From Magnaporthiopsis rhizophila (Eukaryota; Ascomycota; Sordariomycetes; Magnaporthales; Magnaporthaceae): a stretch of DNA of 64,000 bases. The position numbers were made by a program, and so were the translations under genes. Under the pieces are notes generated by a model that worked only from the letters and a program-made list of their open reading frames with translations, did not search any database and was not told the DNA's origin. Location: the NCBI GenBank assembly GCA_003049465.1, contig PYSS01000068.1:1-64000 (forward strand), written 5' to 3'. Positions 10,397-22,887 of this stretch are shown here, in pieces (the stretch's first letter is position 1; each line of letters begins with the position of its first letter).

Positions 10397-11267
10397 TAAC
10401 AGGGAGCGTGTCGTGCGCGTCGAGCAAGCAATTAGTTCATTAGCTACAGATTGTTTGCTGACAATGATGCCCCTGCGCGAGCCGGTTTGCTGTTAATCGT
10501 TGTGTGCCCTGCTCCCTGTACCGCGCGTGTCGTGTCGTGTCGTGTCGTGTCGTGTCGTTTGTGATTCTGGCGGTCGAGCTTGACACGACTTCAAACCGCT
10601 TTCTCGTCGTCGTCAATGTGCCACCAGGATTTTCCTTGTCGCTTTCTACCCCGTCCCTCCGGCATAACGGCTCCTTCCGACTCCCCGCGACCATCATTCT
10701 TTATTTAGCTTGCTAGGTTGGCGCGTTCAACAGAACAAGTCAGGGGTCTCGGTCCTGCAGGTAAATGCGGGTCGCTAACCGGGAGTTTTAACGGCAATTG
10801 TAAAACACCAAGGATTGATCCTCGCATGGATCCCATCGCTGTCATAGAATCAAAGATAAAATTAAACGTGTCCCAAAACACACCCTCCTTCTAGAACAAC
10901 GGGTCCAGCCGAGTTTGGAAGCCTTGCTCAGTGCTGTGGCCCCTTTTTGATGCCTCCAGGTGGAGCAGGGGGAGGCAATTTCAATCTGGAACCAAACCCT
11001 CTCCTGTCATCTTATCTTCACATTGCGTCGACGTGACATTAACATTTGGCAGGCAGATAGCGTTGCTCCATTCATCTCAATACCCAAGGTCACTTTTTGC
11101 GGGGGCCCAAGGCCGGTGGAGGCCCAGCCGGAGGTGCCGAAATGAAAGGAGCTCGGTTGGCCGCTGCCCTCCTCGACGTCGCGTTTGCCATCTCAACTTG
11201 ACGTCCGACGCCGCGTGTGGCTCGAGGAGGATGGCCGCGTATGAGAAGCCAGCGGCAACACCCGTTC
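10397..11267. other. Intergenic between secreted protein and P450 pseudogene
   Basis: It holds the CGTGT microsatellite at 10526-10555. No convincing frame, RNA gene or promoter element is seen elsewhere; short frames overlap on both strands without codon bias. Confidence 0.5.
10526..10555. repeat. (CGTGT)6 microsatellite
   Basis: Six perfect CGTGT pentamers followed by CGTTT, 130 bp after the stop codon of the secreted-protein gene, so probably within or just past its 3' UTR. Confidence 0.95.
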
Positions 11268-13072
11268 TCAGGAGGCCTTGAGCACGGGCCGGATGGGTTC
11301 AACCCCTGATCGTCGTCGGATCCTTACATGGATATCGTCGATAAAGGTGAACCACCAGTGGCGAACCGTCCAGTCACCGCAGCCAGGAGCCAGGGAGATC
11401 TTTTGGTCGTCGATATCCATCAGTTAGCATTGGCGACACTTCCCTCCAAACAGAAGCGACCTTGGAAACCTACGTCGTATCGCGTAAACAGAGTCGCAGT
11501 CAGCTTGTGGATCTCCATCATGGCCAGATGCCTGCCGACGCAGATGCGGCTGGCCCCTCCGAAGGTGAAGTCGGCATCGCGCATGCGTCCGAGCCTAGCC
11601 TGATAGTCCGCTTCCGTCTCGTGCTCGCCCCGCAGCCATCTCTCGGGTCGGAAGGCGTCGGCGTCCTCGCCATAGGTCTGCTTGTCACGCGACGTCACCC
11701 ACGCGTTCATGCCCACCTGGGTCCCGGCCGGGAGGAACCGTTCATCGGGAAGCGTCAGGCCCTCTCCCGGCACGACTCTCTCCAGTACTCCCCCGAGGAC
11801 CGGGTGCATGCGCATGCCTTCACGGATCACCTCGTCGAGGTACGGCAGGTCTCTGGTCTCGGCGTAGGGCGGCGGTGACGACGTAAAGCTGGCGCCATCC
11901 AGCTTAGCCGCCAGCCGAGCTTTAACGGCCGGGCTTTGGAGTATGTAGTACGTGATGGCCTTCTGCACCAGAGACGTGGTGTCCGCGCCCGCGAGAACAA
12001 TTCATCATCAGGTACGACACGACCTCATTGTCGCCAATGGTGTCGGGAAAGAGCTCCTTGGCCTCGAGGAAGTTGTCGAGGAAGTCGCTCCGGCCCGCCC
12101 CTGGGGCCACGCCCTTGCTGGCACGCTCGGCTGCCCTCTCGGTGGTGCGGCGGACGCAGAACATGAGGGTGTTGCTGAAGGTGGCGAACTTGACGGGACA
12201 TCGCGGGTTCTTGCCCAGCCACATGTCCAGCCACGGCGTCTGTCCCACGATGCCAATGTATCGCATCGTCATCTCGCCCGTATTTATCATGCTGTCGACG
12301 TCGGCGCCAGCCCTGAGGAAGCCTAGGTCCTCGCTGAAGGTCAAGTTCCAGGCCAGGTCCCAGGCCGCTGTTGGTTGCTCATGTGAAAAAGCATACGTCA
12401 GCGAGTGGTTTTGGGCGGAATGGGACTGCTCGTTGTTGCCATGACTTCTGCGTCCGTACCGTACTCAATCCAGTCGGCAAGGTCCGCCGTCTTGTCGCCG
12501 TCTACGCAGTCGACAAAGCGCGCCTCCAGTTCACGGCAGAGCGCAACGGTCATGTCGCTGACAAGGTGCTCCTTCTAAGACGTGGCGCTCGAGGTGAAGT
12601 ACCTCTGGTAGGGGCACATGTACGTGCGGTGGAAGTTAGTGCTGCGGGTGCTGAAGGGTTTGTGATCCGAATTCCATTGAGTATGGCGTCTCCGATGGAA
12701 TAGAACTCGCTCCGCGTGTAATATCAGGACCTTGCAATGGGCGCGCAATGAAAGCACAAGTAGCTAGCTGATCTTGACGAAATTTCCCCGCGTCGAGTAG
12801 ACCGTCTTTAGCAAAACCGGGTCCGACAAGCTGACCATGTTGGGGCCAAGGCGGACGGCCATGCCGTACTTCCGGTGAAGCTCCTGTTGGGTGCGAATCT
12901 GCGAGTGCCTCCAGTAGTCCAGCATCCTCCAGACATCGGTGAACCTAGCCAGGAACGGCCCTGGGATAGCCCGCAGCGGCGATGTCAAGTAGGAAACAAG
13001 AACTTTTGCTCCCAGCACGAGGACCGCTAGCCATGCCACACCCAGGGCCAGCCCGGTGGAGGCAGGCAGCAT
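11268..13072 (-). pseudogene. Cytochrome P450 (pisatin demethylase-like), decayed
   Basis: The reading starts MLPASTGLALGVAWLAVLVL (membrane anchor, 13072) and contains the LRAIPGPFLARFTDVWR block. All core P450 motifs are present: E-x-x-R in EVIREGMR, FRPERW, and the haem loop FTFGGASRICVG. Clean introns are seen at 12368-12459 (GTACGG..CAACAG) and 11400-11473 (GTAGGT..GCTAAC..AAAAG); the last exon ends VRIRRR...KAS-stop at 11268. Lesions: no good donor for the first intron near 12765, a one-base frame break near GIRIT/FSTR (about 12655), an in-frame TAG before KEHLV (about 12575), and a one-base break in the I helix between YLMMN and LAGADTT (about 12000). Overall resemblance is to CYP proteins of the pisatin demethylase type. 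Substrate is unknown. Confidence 0.85.
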
Positions 13073-14155
13073 ACCGGGCGTGACTACAGGAAGTACGTGA
13101 CCACAAATTGCCGCTGATTGTGTGATAGGCTGCGAGCTTACCTTCCCGGGTCGAGAAAAAGGGCAAGCATAATGGAGAAAAGACGGGAACAGCGTGCCGG
13201 TTCGCTGGAAGGATACTGGCCCTTCTCCCTGTTCTATCCAGCATGCTATCTGCTAAATGTTCAGTCACCTTCATAGCTGAGTGGCGAAGATGTCTTGGGG
13301 TGACAAAAGGATTAAAGGAGATCAGATTGCGAGGAAATGGCTCGACTTGTGCGGGGATGCTTCCTGCAGGTAACCACCCCGGTTCATCGAGCCGCTGCAG
13401 CTGTGACGCCTGTGATAAGCCGAGCAAGACATCCCTCTTGCATAATGCGGCATATAATGTGCGTCTCTGGAGCGCTTCCAGCCTGTCGGGAAGGGTCTGC
13501 CAAGGCAGCCGGTGTGACCAGGAAATGGGTATTCGCACACACGTATGGGCAGGGCATCGCTCCCGACCGCGTGGATGGCTTCCAATAAAGTACCGGTGTG
13601 CCTCAACGCCAAAAAGCTGGGTTACATCGGCGAGCATGGGGCTGCAACACTGCAGCGTCGGAACCCGGAACCACGAACCACGCCGCGAGAAGCAGGAACC
13701 GCCTTAACCCCAAAAAGGCAGCCGGGAAGCGCATGTGCAGCCAATCCCGATGTTCTGGGGAAGGGCTGCCGCAGGGTGATGACTCCACGTCCTGCCATTC
13801 CGGTCCGCCTCCGGAAAGAGTTGCCCGGCTGCGATGATAATGGCTAACAACGTGGCGTTGGACACCCCGCCAGCTGAAAGGCGAAATCTGGTCGTGGGAT
13901 CGAATACCTTGCTCGTGCGACCGCACGATGCCAATAACTTCTTTGCATTCTCGAGACCTTTGCTTTTTCGCTTCATTCCTGGATCGCGGTCTGCATCCAG
14001 GAGAATGGTGGCTTCGAAAATGCAGGAATGGGTGGGTGATAAATGCAAGCAGATGGGGCTAACACTCGGCGGTGTCGACGCGCTGCCAGGTGCCCGGGCA
14101 TGTCTGCTGGCCCAGCAAACACTCTTCTCACCCAACCCACCATCCCCCCGTCACC
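13073..14155. other. Intergenic, divergent P450 relic / PTH11-like gene
   Basis: It separates two genes facing away from each other. Several 100-240 codon frames overlap here on both strands but none shows a domain or codon bias. The last ~60 bp before 14156 are CA/CT-rich and lead into a good ATG context (CACCATGG). Confidence 0.5.
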
Positions 14156-15515
14156 ATGGAATCGGTGTATGGAGGCCGAGGCCCCACGGTCAACGGGATC
14201 CTCTGGACGGGGACGGCTCTCGCGGCCATCTTTGCCCTTCTCCGCATCTACACGCGCAAAGCCATCCTCCACAGCCTCGGCCTGGACGACATGTTTCTCT
14301 TCCTCACCTTCCTGCTCCTGGCCCTGTACTCGGCCTTCATCTCGGCCGCGACGCACCATGGCCTCGGGCGGAGGCGGGCCGAGATCTCGATGGACAGCTA
14401 CGCGCAGGCCATAAAGTTCGAGATCATGGGCCAGGCCGCCTGCATCCTCAACATCGCCACGGCCCGGGCTGCCGTCGCCTTCTTCCTGCTGCGCATCATC
14501 GTTGAGAGACGCCACAAGGTCTTCGTATGGGCCTGCATCATCACCAACTCTGCCGTGGCCACGCTGTGCACCGTCGCGGTGCTGGCTCAGTGCAGGCCGA
14601 TGCAGGCCATCTGGGATGTGCGGGTCAAGGGCGAATGCAATCTCGACTTTCCTTCCATTGGACTGACGACTTCTAGTGAGAAACAAGTCATTTTCTTTTC
14701 CTGCTTTCCCTGTTGCTCGGGTAGAGACTGACGCGACAGCATCTCCCGTGCTTTAGTCTACGCCGTCATCGTCGACTTCACGCTGGCCATCTTCCCTTGC
14801 ATCATCATCTGGGATTTGAACATGAAGAAAAAGGACAAGCTGCTTACAATCTGCGGCCTTGGACTTGGCGTCTTGTAGGTTTCCGATGATCGACTCGACG
14901 TCAAGGCATGTACGCTAACCCAGGTCTGCCAGCTCCGGGATATGCGGCATCATGCGAAGCATCGCCCTGAGGAGCCTGACCTCGCTTGAAGAGTACATCT
15001 GTGGGTGCCCAGGTCCCCAAGCACTGCGCAGATACAACATTCAGGCTGACGCAGAACCAACCGCAGTTGACACGGTCGACATGCTCATCCACTCGGGCAC
15101 CGAGAATTTCGTGTCCGTCATGTGCGCGTCGATCCCCGTGCTCCGCCCGCTGTGGCGCAAGGTGCGCGGGTACACGACGGCGAACAAGTCCACATCGAGC
15201 GACAGCTACCGGCTCTGCTTTCGCGCCAACGACCTAGAGGAAGCCAGGTCCGGCGTCCAGGCAGACAGCGGGGCGGGGCGGCAGGATGACGAGACGATGA
15301 TGACGGGAGCAACAGCAGCAAACGAGCTGAGCATCTACGTGGGCGACAACACGGGCGGGCAGAGGCGGTTCGAAACCACGGTCGAGCGGGCAGGCAGCGA
15401 GGAGTCGACCCTGGGTAGCACGACGGCGCCTTCGCCGCAGAATCGAGGAGGGGCCAAGGACGTGGTGCATGTCCAGAGGGATTTTTCCATTAATGTCACG
15501 GGGCAGTTGGACTAG
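14156..15515 (+). CDS. PTH11-like rhodopsin-fold membrane protein (384 aa)
   Basis: Four exons: 14156-14675, 14757-14874, 14933-15000 and 15067-15515. Introns are 81, 58 and 66 nt, all GT-AG, the last with a CTGAC branch site. The product has seven predicted helices (about 12-32, 44-64, 85-115, 122-146, 174-193, 205-225, 240-262) and then a ~110-residue cytoplasmic tail rich in Ser, Thr and Gly. LGLDDMFLF after helix 1, CNLD before helix 5 and the DTVDMLIHSGTENFV block in helix 7 are typical of the fungal rhodopsin-like domain of PTH11-class receptors. No CFEM domain precedes it. Family members are thought to sense host or nutrient surfaces through G proteins; the ligand is unknown. The start has a strong context and no upstream in-frame ATG with homology. 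Confidence 0.88.
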
Positions 15516-16438
15516 AGCGGTACCAGGTTAACTTACCTACTAGCCGGAAAGACGGAGCCGACAGAAGACGCGTGGCCAATAAACCAAGACGGCCCAGTCC
15601 GTCGACCGGCACGATAATCACATTTGCGATTAGGGGCTGACGGTGGTGTTGCAGCTTGCAGCCACAGCGGGGTGTTAGGGTGTCCAGCTGACTCGCTCTA
15701 GCGTGGGGTGAGTGAGATTCTTTTCTGCGTCCAGCATCTGACGGCCCACACTTGAGGGGAGATAGGGCCAGACCGAGGACCTACCGAATGCGCTAACGCG
15801 GTCGCAATTCGTGCACGTGTGGGTGGGGACGCGGCACGGTTGGGCCCAGCGAATGGCACCAAAGACTAAATCCGAGGAAGCCCTGTCCAGAATATCGCGC
15901 AACCTCGGCGGCGGAACTGGTCGTAACCTCTCGATGGCCAATACCGCATGTTAAACAGTTGTCCCTGCGTTTATAACAAGCTGCCACTATTGCATACCCG
16001 CCTCTCTTAATCTGTTCCGCGGTTTCTTTTCGCGGTTCGTCAAGCCATTGGAACTCCACGCGATATCCTGCTCTGCTCCGTGGCCAGTCTAGCCCTGCGT
16101 GGTTCGGCAATTAGCTGTGCTTGCTGGGTTGTTTACAGTGCTGCCGTCGCAAGCTTTCGCACGGTAGTCTCTTTCGTGGAGCCGGCAGCTGCGTTCCAGG
16201 CAAGGCGCAAAGTAACTGCGCTCCGGCAAATTAAACCATCACCAACTCGCCCTATGCCCTTCTCGCCTTGGTGTGATGAACAATTTGCGAAAAGCTTGTC
16301 TTGGCATCATTGGGGGTCCGGGGCCATTCCGTTTGGGGATCAAGAGGGCGTTTCTAACCAATCTGGCTGAGGGGTTCTTTTCCCGCTGAGGGGTCGGGCA
16401 CCACCAAGCATAAAAAGAGACCTCGACAGAACCTCCTC
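15516..16438. other. Intergenic between PTH11-like and MFS genes
   Basis: No convincing coding sequence or structural RNA is seen. Short frames on both strands show no domain. Confidence 0.5.
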
Positions 16439-18428
16439 ATGCCCAACTCAATCTCGCCGCGTCCTTCTCTGGACGAACAGACGCCGTTTCTATCAAGCCA
16501 CGCCCGGACCGCCACGATGGCTTTAGAGGCTGCCACCAGCCGGACGTCGGACGAGGCCAACTCGCTCGCCGACGTCCCGGCCAACTGCTTCGACGGCACC
16601 ACCAAGCTGGTAGTCGGCGACGACAGCGTCCTGCTGATCCCCTCGCCCTCACAGGACCCAAGGGGTAGGCTCTTGCGCGTCCAGGCCCGGACTACACTTC
16701 GCTGACATGGCTGAAACCCGCCGTCTCCTCCTCCTTGCGCAGATCCCGTCAACCTGTCAGAATGGCGCAAAGCCGCTGTGACGGGCATCTTGATTCTCTG
16801 TAAGAGCGAATAGATCCCCTCTCCGCTGCCTTCGGTACCCAACATCTCTGTACTGACTTGCGCGCTGTCACTACGCCCAAGACTCGATGTCTGGCCTGAC
16901 GCTCGTCACGGCTCTCAGCGCCCTTATCGTCTTCATCAAGCCCGAGTATGAAGCGGCCGGCATCACCGAGTCGCAGATCTCGGGGCTTCTGACCTACCCG
17001 AACCTGCTGCTCGGCGTCGGCAACATCATCTCCATGCCCCTCGCCACAGCCGTCGGCCGCCGCCCCGTCATGCTGGCTTCGACCGTCCTGCTGGTGCTGT
17101 CGGCCATCCTCTGCGCCACCAACCAGAACTTCTACTGGCACCTGGGCGCCCGCTGCCTCGCTGCCCTCAGCGCCGCCCAGTGTGAGGCCCTGGTGCTGCT
17201 CATGCTGCAGGACATCTACTTCTTGCACCAGCGCGCCCGCGTGCTGCAGTGGATGAGCTCCATCCAGGTCATCACCAACTCGTCCCTGGTCATTGCCTGC
17301 TCCTACGTCGCCGCCGCACTGGGCTGGCGCGCCTGGTACTGGATCTTTGTCGCCCTGTCCGCCCTGGCCTGCCTCCTGACCATCTTTTTTGTGCCCGAGA
17401 CGGCCTACGACCGCCCCATCGAGTCCTACATCGGCGCCGGCTCGTCGTACAAGTCGGCCCAAGACTGCGAGGACGCAGACACAAAGGCCGCCACCGAGGT
17501 CTCGCAGCAGCAGGTTTTGCCCGGCACGCCGCTCGCCAGCCCGACAGGCGCCACCCACATGGTCTCATCCATCGACGCCGACGCCGGCAAACAAACCCCT
17601 GGACTGCGCCAGAAGACGACGCACTTTGCCACCCTCACGACCCGGGACGAACGACCGCTGGATCTGGACCGCTACCCGCCGCGCACCTTGGCCTCGGACA
17701 TGCGCATCTTTGCCAAGAAGCCCAACTGGGCCGCCGCCGTCCGCACCGTCCGCGAGATCTGCTCCGTCTTCTGGTTCCCCAACGTCCTCCTGGTCTCGGC
17801 CTTCAACGGCCTCATTATGGGCGCCGACATCGCCATCCAGATCACGTACGGCACCGCCCTCGTGTCGCCGCCCTACAACTGGGCCCCCACCTCGGTCTCG
17901 CTGATCCAGCTGGGCCAGATCGCCGTCGCCCTCGTCGCCGTGCCCCTCGTCGGCACCGCCAGCGACAAGGGCATCAAGTGGCTGGCTCGCCGTCGCGGAG
18001 GCGTGCACGAGCCCGAGCGCCGCCTGCTCACCATGATCCTGCCCCTCCTCCTCGCCGTGCTGCTGACCGGCATGTACGGCTTCGTGCTCGCCAACCCGGA
18101 GCGCTACCACTGGATGGCCATCGCCTTCACCGTCGACGCCTACCTGTACATCTTGCTGGCCGCCAGCACCGCCGGCACCACCTACCTGATCGACGCCTAC
18201 CCGCGCCGCGCCGGCGCCGTCCTGGTCATCGTCCCCGTCACCCGCGGCCTCGTCAGCTTCGGCGTGAGCAGCGGCACCGTCGACTACATTTCGCAAATCG
18301 GCGCTCCCAACGTGTACGGCATTTATGCCGGCCTCATCGCTCTCTTTGGCCTGTTTGGCTGTGTGCTGTACTGGAAGGGTAAGGCGGTGCGGAGGTTCTG
18401 CACCCGCCGGTCCGCGGGTTCCGCGTGA
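16439..18428 (+). CDS. MFS transporter (609 aa)
   Basis: Three exons: 16439-16664, 16743-16799 and 16882-18428. Introns are GTAGGC..GCAG (78 nt) and GTAAGA..CAAG (82 nt). An ~85-residue cytosolic N-terminus leads into DPVNLSEWRKAAV and the first helix. Twelve membrane segments are seen as 6+6 with a long charged central loop of about 90 residues. The motif A-like GRRPVM follows helix 2, and VPETAYDRP marks the end of helix 6, a hallmark of the fungal drug:H+ antiporter (DHA1/Hol1-like) branch. It probably exports or imports a small organic molecule at the plasma membrane; the substrate cannot be read from sequence. The frame is uninterrupted with strong GC3 bias, so antisense frames here are shadows. 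Confidence 0.92.
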
Positions 18429-19288
18429 CGGACTCGGGATGCCTATTTTGGTTTCCTGAGGTCGGTCGTTCATTTATAGCTGCGTTGTTACCAGACAATC
18501 TTTTCTGTAGCTATTTCGAGTCTCGCCGCCTTCCTGCCCTAATTCTTCCCATACGCCACCACCTGCACTCAATTGAAATAACGCCTCCCTCGGAAGGTCG
18601 CACATGTTAGGCGATCAAAATAGTATAACCCATGAGAATATATAGTTCCGTGATGCCACGCCTAAATGCAAACACTGGGGTCGCTTGGTCGGCAAATGTC
18701 CAGGCACCGCCGCCAAAGTTTGCCAAGGGCCCAGGCACCGACAGTACGCACTTAGAATACCCGGCCCGCCACCGAAGTGGAAGTCCAGGGCGACGCTGTC
18801 CGAGTGCGGCCCACCCACCCGCGCCGCCCGGGCCCGGTCCGCTCGCCAAGTCTGGGACCGTCTTAGCGATCGCGGTGCATGTCTTGGTGGTGGGGAGGCC
18901 GGCAGCCAAGGGGCAACCCCGTCCTGCTCTTGGCGATGTTTTGAAACGGAACGGATGGCTAGCTAGCTGACCAGCCCACCCACACTGCAAGTCGGGCAAT
19001 TCCTAAAGTCCGATTACCACAGCGCTGGAATCCTAGCAAGGATACGAGCTCGCCGCACTAGGAATAGAAAACATATTTTTAGTTGTCCCAATGTGGTTTA
19101 TCGGTTGCAGGCGCAATTACGACGCTATGAAAAGGCATTTACATATGTGCTGTTCGAACGTATTTTGCGTTGGTAAGAAGAAAATAAAAACAGCTGTGTG
19201 AAAACTGTGCCTTGGCTGCGTTTCGCGAAGAAACACGGCCGGCCGGGTCACACAAAGTTCTCCGCACGACACTCCCCCACAGTTCCTT
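18429..19288. other. Intergenic between MFS gene and tRNA-Ser
   Basis: 3' flank of the MFS gene followed by AT-richer sequence toward the tRNA. No gene is recognised. Confidence 0.5.
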
Positions 19289-19369
19289 GGCAACGTGCCT
19301 GAGTGGTTAAAGGGTATGACTAGAAATCATATGGGTTCGCCCTCACAGGTTCGAATCCTGTCGTTGTCG
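19289..19369 (+). tRNA. tRNA-Ser(AGA)
   Basis: An 81-nt class II tRNA without an intron. The acceptor stem GGCAACG pairs with CGTTGTC (one G-T wobble), with discriminator G at 19369. The D arm contains CTGAGTGGTTAAAGG. The anticodon loop CTAGAAA gives anticodon AGA at 19322-19324, and a long variable arm (TGGGTTCGCCC) follows, as expected for serine. The T arm is ACAGGTTCGAATCCTGT, containing the B box. A TTTT run ~20 bp downstream is a plausible Pol III terminator. It decodes UCU, and UCC by A34 modification. Confidence 0.97.
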
Positions 19370-22300
19370 ACTGTTAAATCATCTTAAACACTTTTATTTT
19401 TACCTCCCGCCCTTTTATATAATGCGGTGTTAGGCACCCTTTTTTTTTTTTTTTTTTTTACCATTTTATAACTACGAATTTTTTTAAACACTTTAATTAC
19501 TTGTCGCGGTTTGCCACGCTTAACATCCTTATCCAGTTGTGAATTCGGAATAGTTTGGACGCCACGCACGTGGCAGCCGCAGGAGAAACCCGGGATTGCC
19601 CAGGCTGACTGGAGCTGCGCATGGTCGTATTACGCATGTTAAGGCCGGGTTGCTTTCTTTTCCCAGCCTTGCAACGGAAACACCTAGCGTGAAGAAAAAG
19701 AAAAACGTGGTGCATCTGGGCAGAATTTTAAAACGCACGAAGAGATGGAATTTCTTAAGGAAAAGCAACTAGCGCATGGCAATAAGCCACTCACAGTCGC
19801 CATCCCACGGTGTTTCATTTCGAAACTCGCATATAAACGAGCCGGATCTCCGCTTATACTACATCTTTCCAGCCCCTACGAAAAGCATCGCGTTAAAAGC
19901 TGGCAGCAATGGAAGAGGGAAAAAAAAACCTCACCGTCTTTCGACAAGCGTGCGAAAGCACTGGTGCACGGTCTGGCTGGTCTGGCTGCTCCTATCAATA
20001 ACGCTGTCTTTTAAACGACAAGTAAATATGCCGGCCCTGGGCGATAAGGAGCCGTGCAGGGTGGCTAGATTTCAATGCTCACGCATGGTAAATAATGAGC
20101 GTTATAAGCAGCAAAAAAATCAAGCACAAAACGAGTCCTAGCACAAAGTCAATCTTGGCTTCGACCCTTTGGAAAGCGGCAGATAATTAATTATGCGTGC
20201 GTGGCCTTTAATAAAGCAAAGCGTGCTCGAGCGCGGCAACGGGGCTCCCCTTGTGGATAAGGAGAGTGGCTCGGTTCTTGGCAAGGACGTAACAATGGTT
20301 GGATCCACCGCAGCAGATTCACATCATGTAGCAGAATACAAGCGCAAAAGATATGGAAAAGGGAAAATACCGGCAGAGCACGAAAACAGATCGGATTAGG
20401 CAATCCATCAAGTGGGGCACGAGGCAACGTTCCAGAATCCGTACCTGGTGGAAAGTAGCGAGAGCCGCCAAGGCATTGTTTCTACCCAGTGGGGTGCTTT
20501 GCGCCGGATAGAAAGAAGCGGACAGCGGGGCGGGTACCGGGAGATCGGACTCGGGGCAATTCATCTGTTTTTTTCTAGAAATGCATATCACGGACGTGGC
20601 ATTCGTTACAACTGGCGCTCACGGTAACCAAGGGGCTAACGACGGCGAAGGGGGAAAAAGGAGGCGAAACAAAAGGCTAAAGCTTTTCAGGGGTCAATGT
20701 GAGAGAGAGCGGACGACAGGACGTCGTGTCGTGTGTGGATTGGAAAGGAGTTGAAAGCTAACCTGCCTGCCTCTGGCAGCAGATGGGCAGCAGTGGCCAG
20801 GGGCGCGTCCCAGTGCCGTGGGGAGGTTGCGTAAGTCCCGGCGAGCTACCCTACTGGCTGATGGTCGGGCAATATACTTTGGTGTGCTGGTAGGCTGGAG
20901 GTCAACTTCGAACGGACCGATCGCCGATGCAGATTTGCTGAGCGGCAATGCAGGTTCGCCGATTCGACGCCTTCAACATCGACAAGGCGAGTCATCGCGG
21001 CCTTCCATTAAGGAAAACGGACCCCAGTGGCGTGTCGGAAGCCGCTCTTACAGACTGGTTCCGTGGCGGGCTAGGGAAGCGCCGCGCAGGCCATCCCTGC
21101 CATTTTTGTTCCAATTGAGCTTCTAGGTATTCCCGGGCCCCACTTCCCGGCAATCGCTCAGCCACCAAGACAGTAATCGCGGCACTTTGACGCTATGAAA
21201 TGCACAGTGTGGCGAGGCCCCACCATACCACCTGGTCCCTTTCGGCCCTTTCCCTTTATGGCGTGCATTTGGTCCCGTCGTACCAAAAAAAATTGATGGG
21301 AATTCGAAGAGCCGCATGCATCGAAAATCGCTGCCGTTAGGGAAAATGCATGTCATATAAAACGGACTTTTAACTGTGCCCCCGGCTGGTGCACACCTTG
21401 GAAAGGAGAAGAAAAGAAAAAAATCAAAACCGTCGACGTCGCAAAACCATGGTAGAAGCCACCTATTAGCCTTTCGGCGGTCCCGTCGTTAATTATTGAA
21501 CGCCACTTTTTCTTTTTCGCCTTCGAAGGGCACGGAGATGAAGAGGAAAAACACGGAAGAGAGTAGGAAATTTTTCTTGCACCGTCCCATCTTACCACAG
21601 CGTGCTGCTACGTCGTTAAAATTTGTCGCTGCCCAATGATGGAAGGACCGGGTGCAAGTTCTTGGACCGAAGTGGGTTTGTGGGTTTCAGTGCTTGTCGG
21701 GCCCTCGTCGGGCCTTTGAGAGAAACAAGCCGCAGCCGTGTCGATCACAGTGATCCCCAACCAGACGGCGGCTTGGCCTTTTTCGTCCATAAACATCATC
21801 AGCCGGCGTTAAAACAATGGACGGGCCGCGACGGCTCACCGTCCGGGCGACCGTCCACTGAGGCGACGGCAAACAACAACCCGCTCGCTGTGCGCATTGT
21901 ACGTACGGACGCGCACGCACTGACCGAACTCCTGCCAAGCCGAAAAAGACAAGGCGAAAAAAGCAAACAGACGTTACGAAACGGTGACACCGCCACACCC
22001 GCCAAGGCAAAGGCCAGGACACCCCACCAAGCTACGGCAACCCCCTGGCGGCGCCAAGACGTGACATGGGAAAATTTGTATTGGGAATGGCATTGCCGCA
22101 TGCAGCTGTCTCCTGTCAACGGACCTGCCCCCCCGGAAACAGCGACTAAAGGCGGCTTATCCTGCCTGTCCGCCATGTTGTTTTGCCCAACACCACCGTG
22201 CTTGGGTAGGTGGTAAACTGAATCGACAGGACCCACGACGGCCCCCACCTTTGTGGCTGATATCCTGCCAGTCGAGCCCTGCACGCCCCGTCCACTGCTT

Positions 22301-22887
22301 CATCCAAGATGGGTCTGACACTGGCGACTGAATCACTTCGCGCTCGGTTCACGACGTTTCTTCCATGCCGCAGCATTCTGTAGCAGCGCTGTCCCATCGC
22401 GCCCTGCTATGGCCGCCCGATCGGACGCACAACCCTGGGCCCGCCCGACCGGCCTATCGCTAGGCGCGCTGGGATCAGAGATAGGCGCCAAGGGGTTGAC
22501 GATTCGATCGGGACAGAGTGGGCATAAGGCAGCTGCCCATCTTTAGAGAGCTCGATAAGTATAGACGCCTAAGCCTCTCGACGCCCGAGAAAGAAATGGT
22601 ATCACCTTTTTTTTTTCCTTCCATCCCTGTTTATTAGGTGCTGGCATCTCCCAAACCCAAGACCGTTGTTTACTTTTCTTGGCTTGGCCTCTATTCACTC
22701 CCCACCCACCCATTGCCTTTTAAACGTTTCCTTCTTCTTCCCTCATACCATCGGCCGAGCCGCGTTCTACTCTGTCCTCACGAGCACATGTCCATCCACC
22801 ATCTGTTCCTTCTCCCTCCACTTCCTCTTCCTTCTTCTTCTTCGTCCTGCTCTATCTTTTCCATTCACACACAACAGATACAACAAA
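19370..22887. other. Long intergenic stretch (3.5 kb)
   Basis: It contains the Pol III terminator region, a T20 run at 19440-19459 and many short frames (up to 197 codons) on both strands, none with a recognisable domain or consistent codon bias. The last ~280 bp (22600-22887) are strongly pyrimidine-rich with CTTCTTC runs and end in AACAAAATGGC, the promoter and leader of the TDT transporter. No repeat or transposon relic was recognised. Confidence 0.5.

Noticed and set aside
11268..18428. Secondary-metabolite gene cluster (P450, PTH11-like, MFS)
   Set aside because: No backbone enzyme (PKS, NRPS, terpene cyclase) or cluster regulator is present, and the P450 is broken.
17249..18473. 377- and 302-codon alternative frames
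   Set aside because: Shadows of the MFS transporter; Arg/Pro/His-rich or Gly/Asp-rich, without domains.
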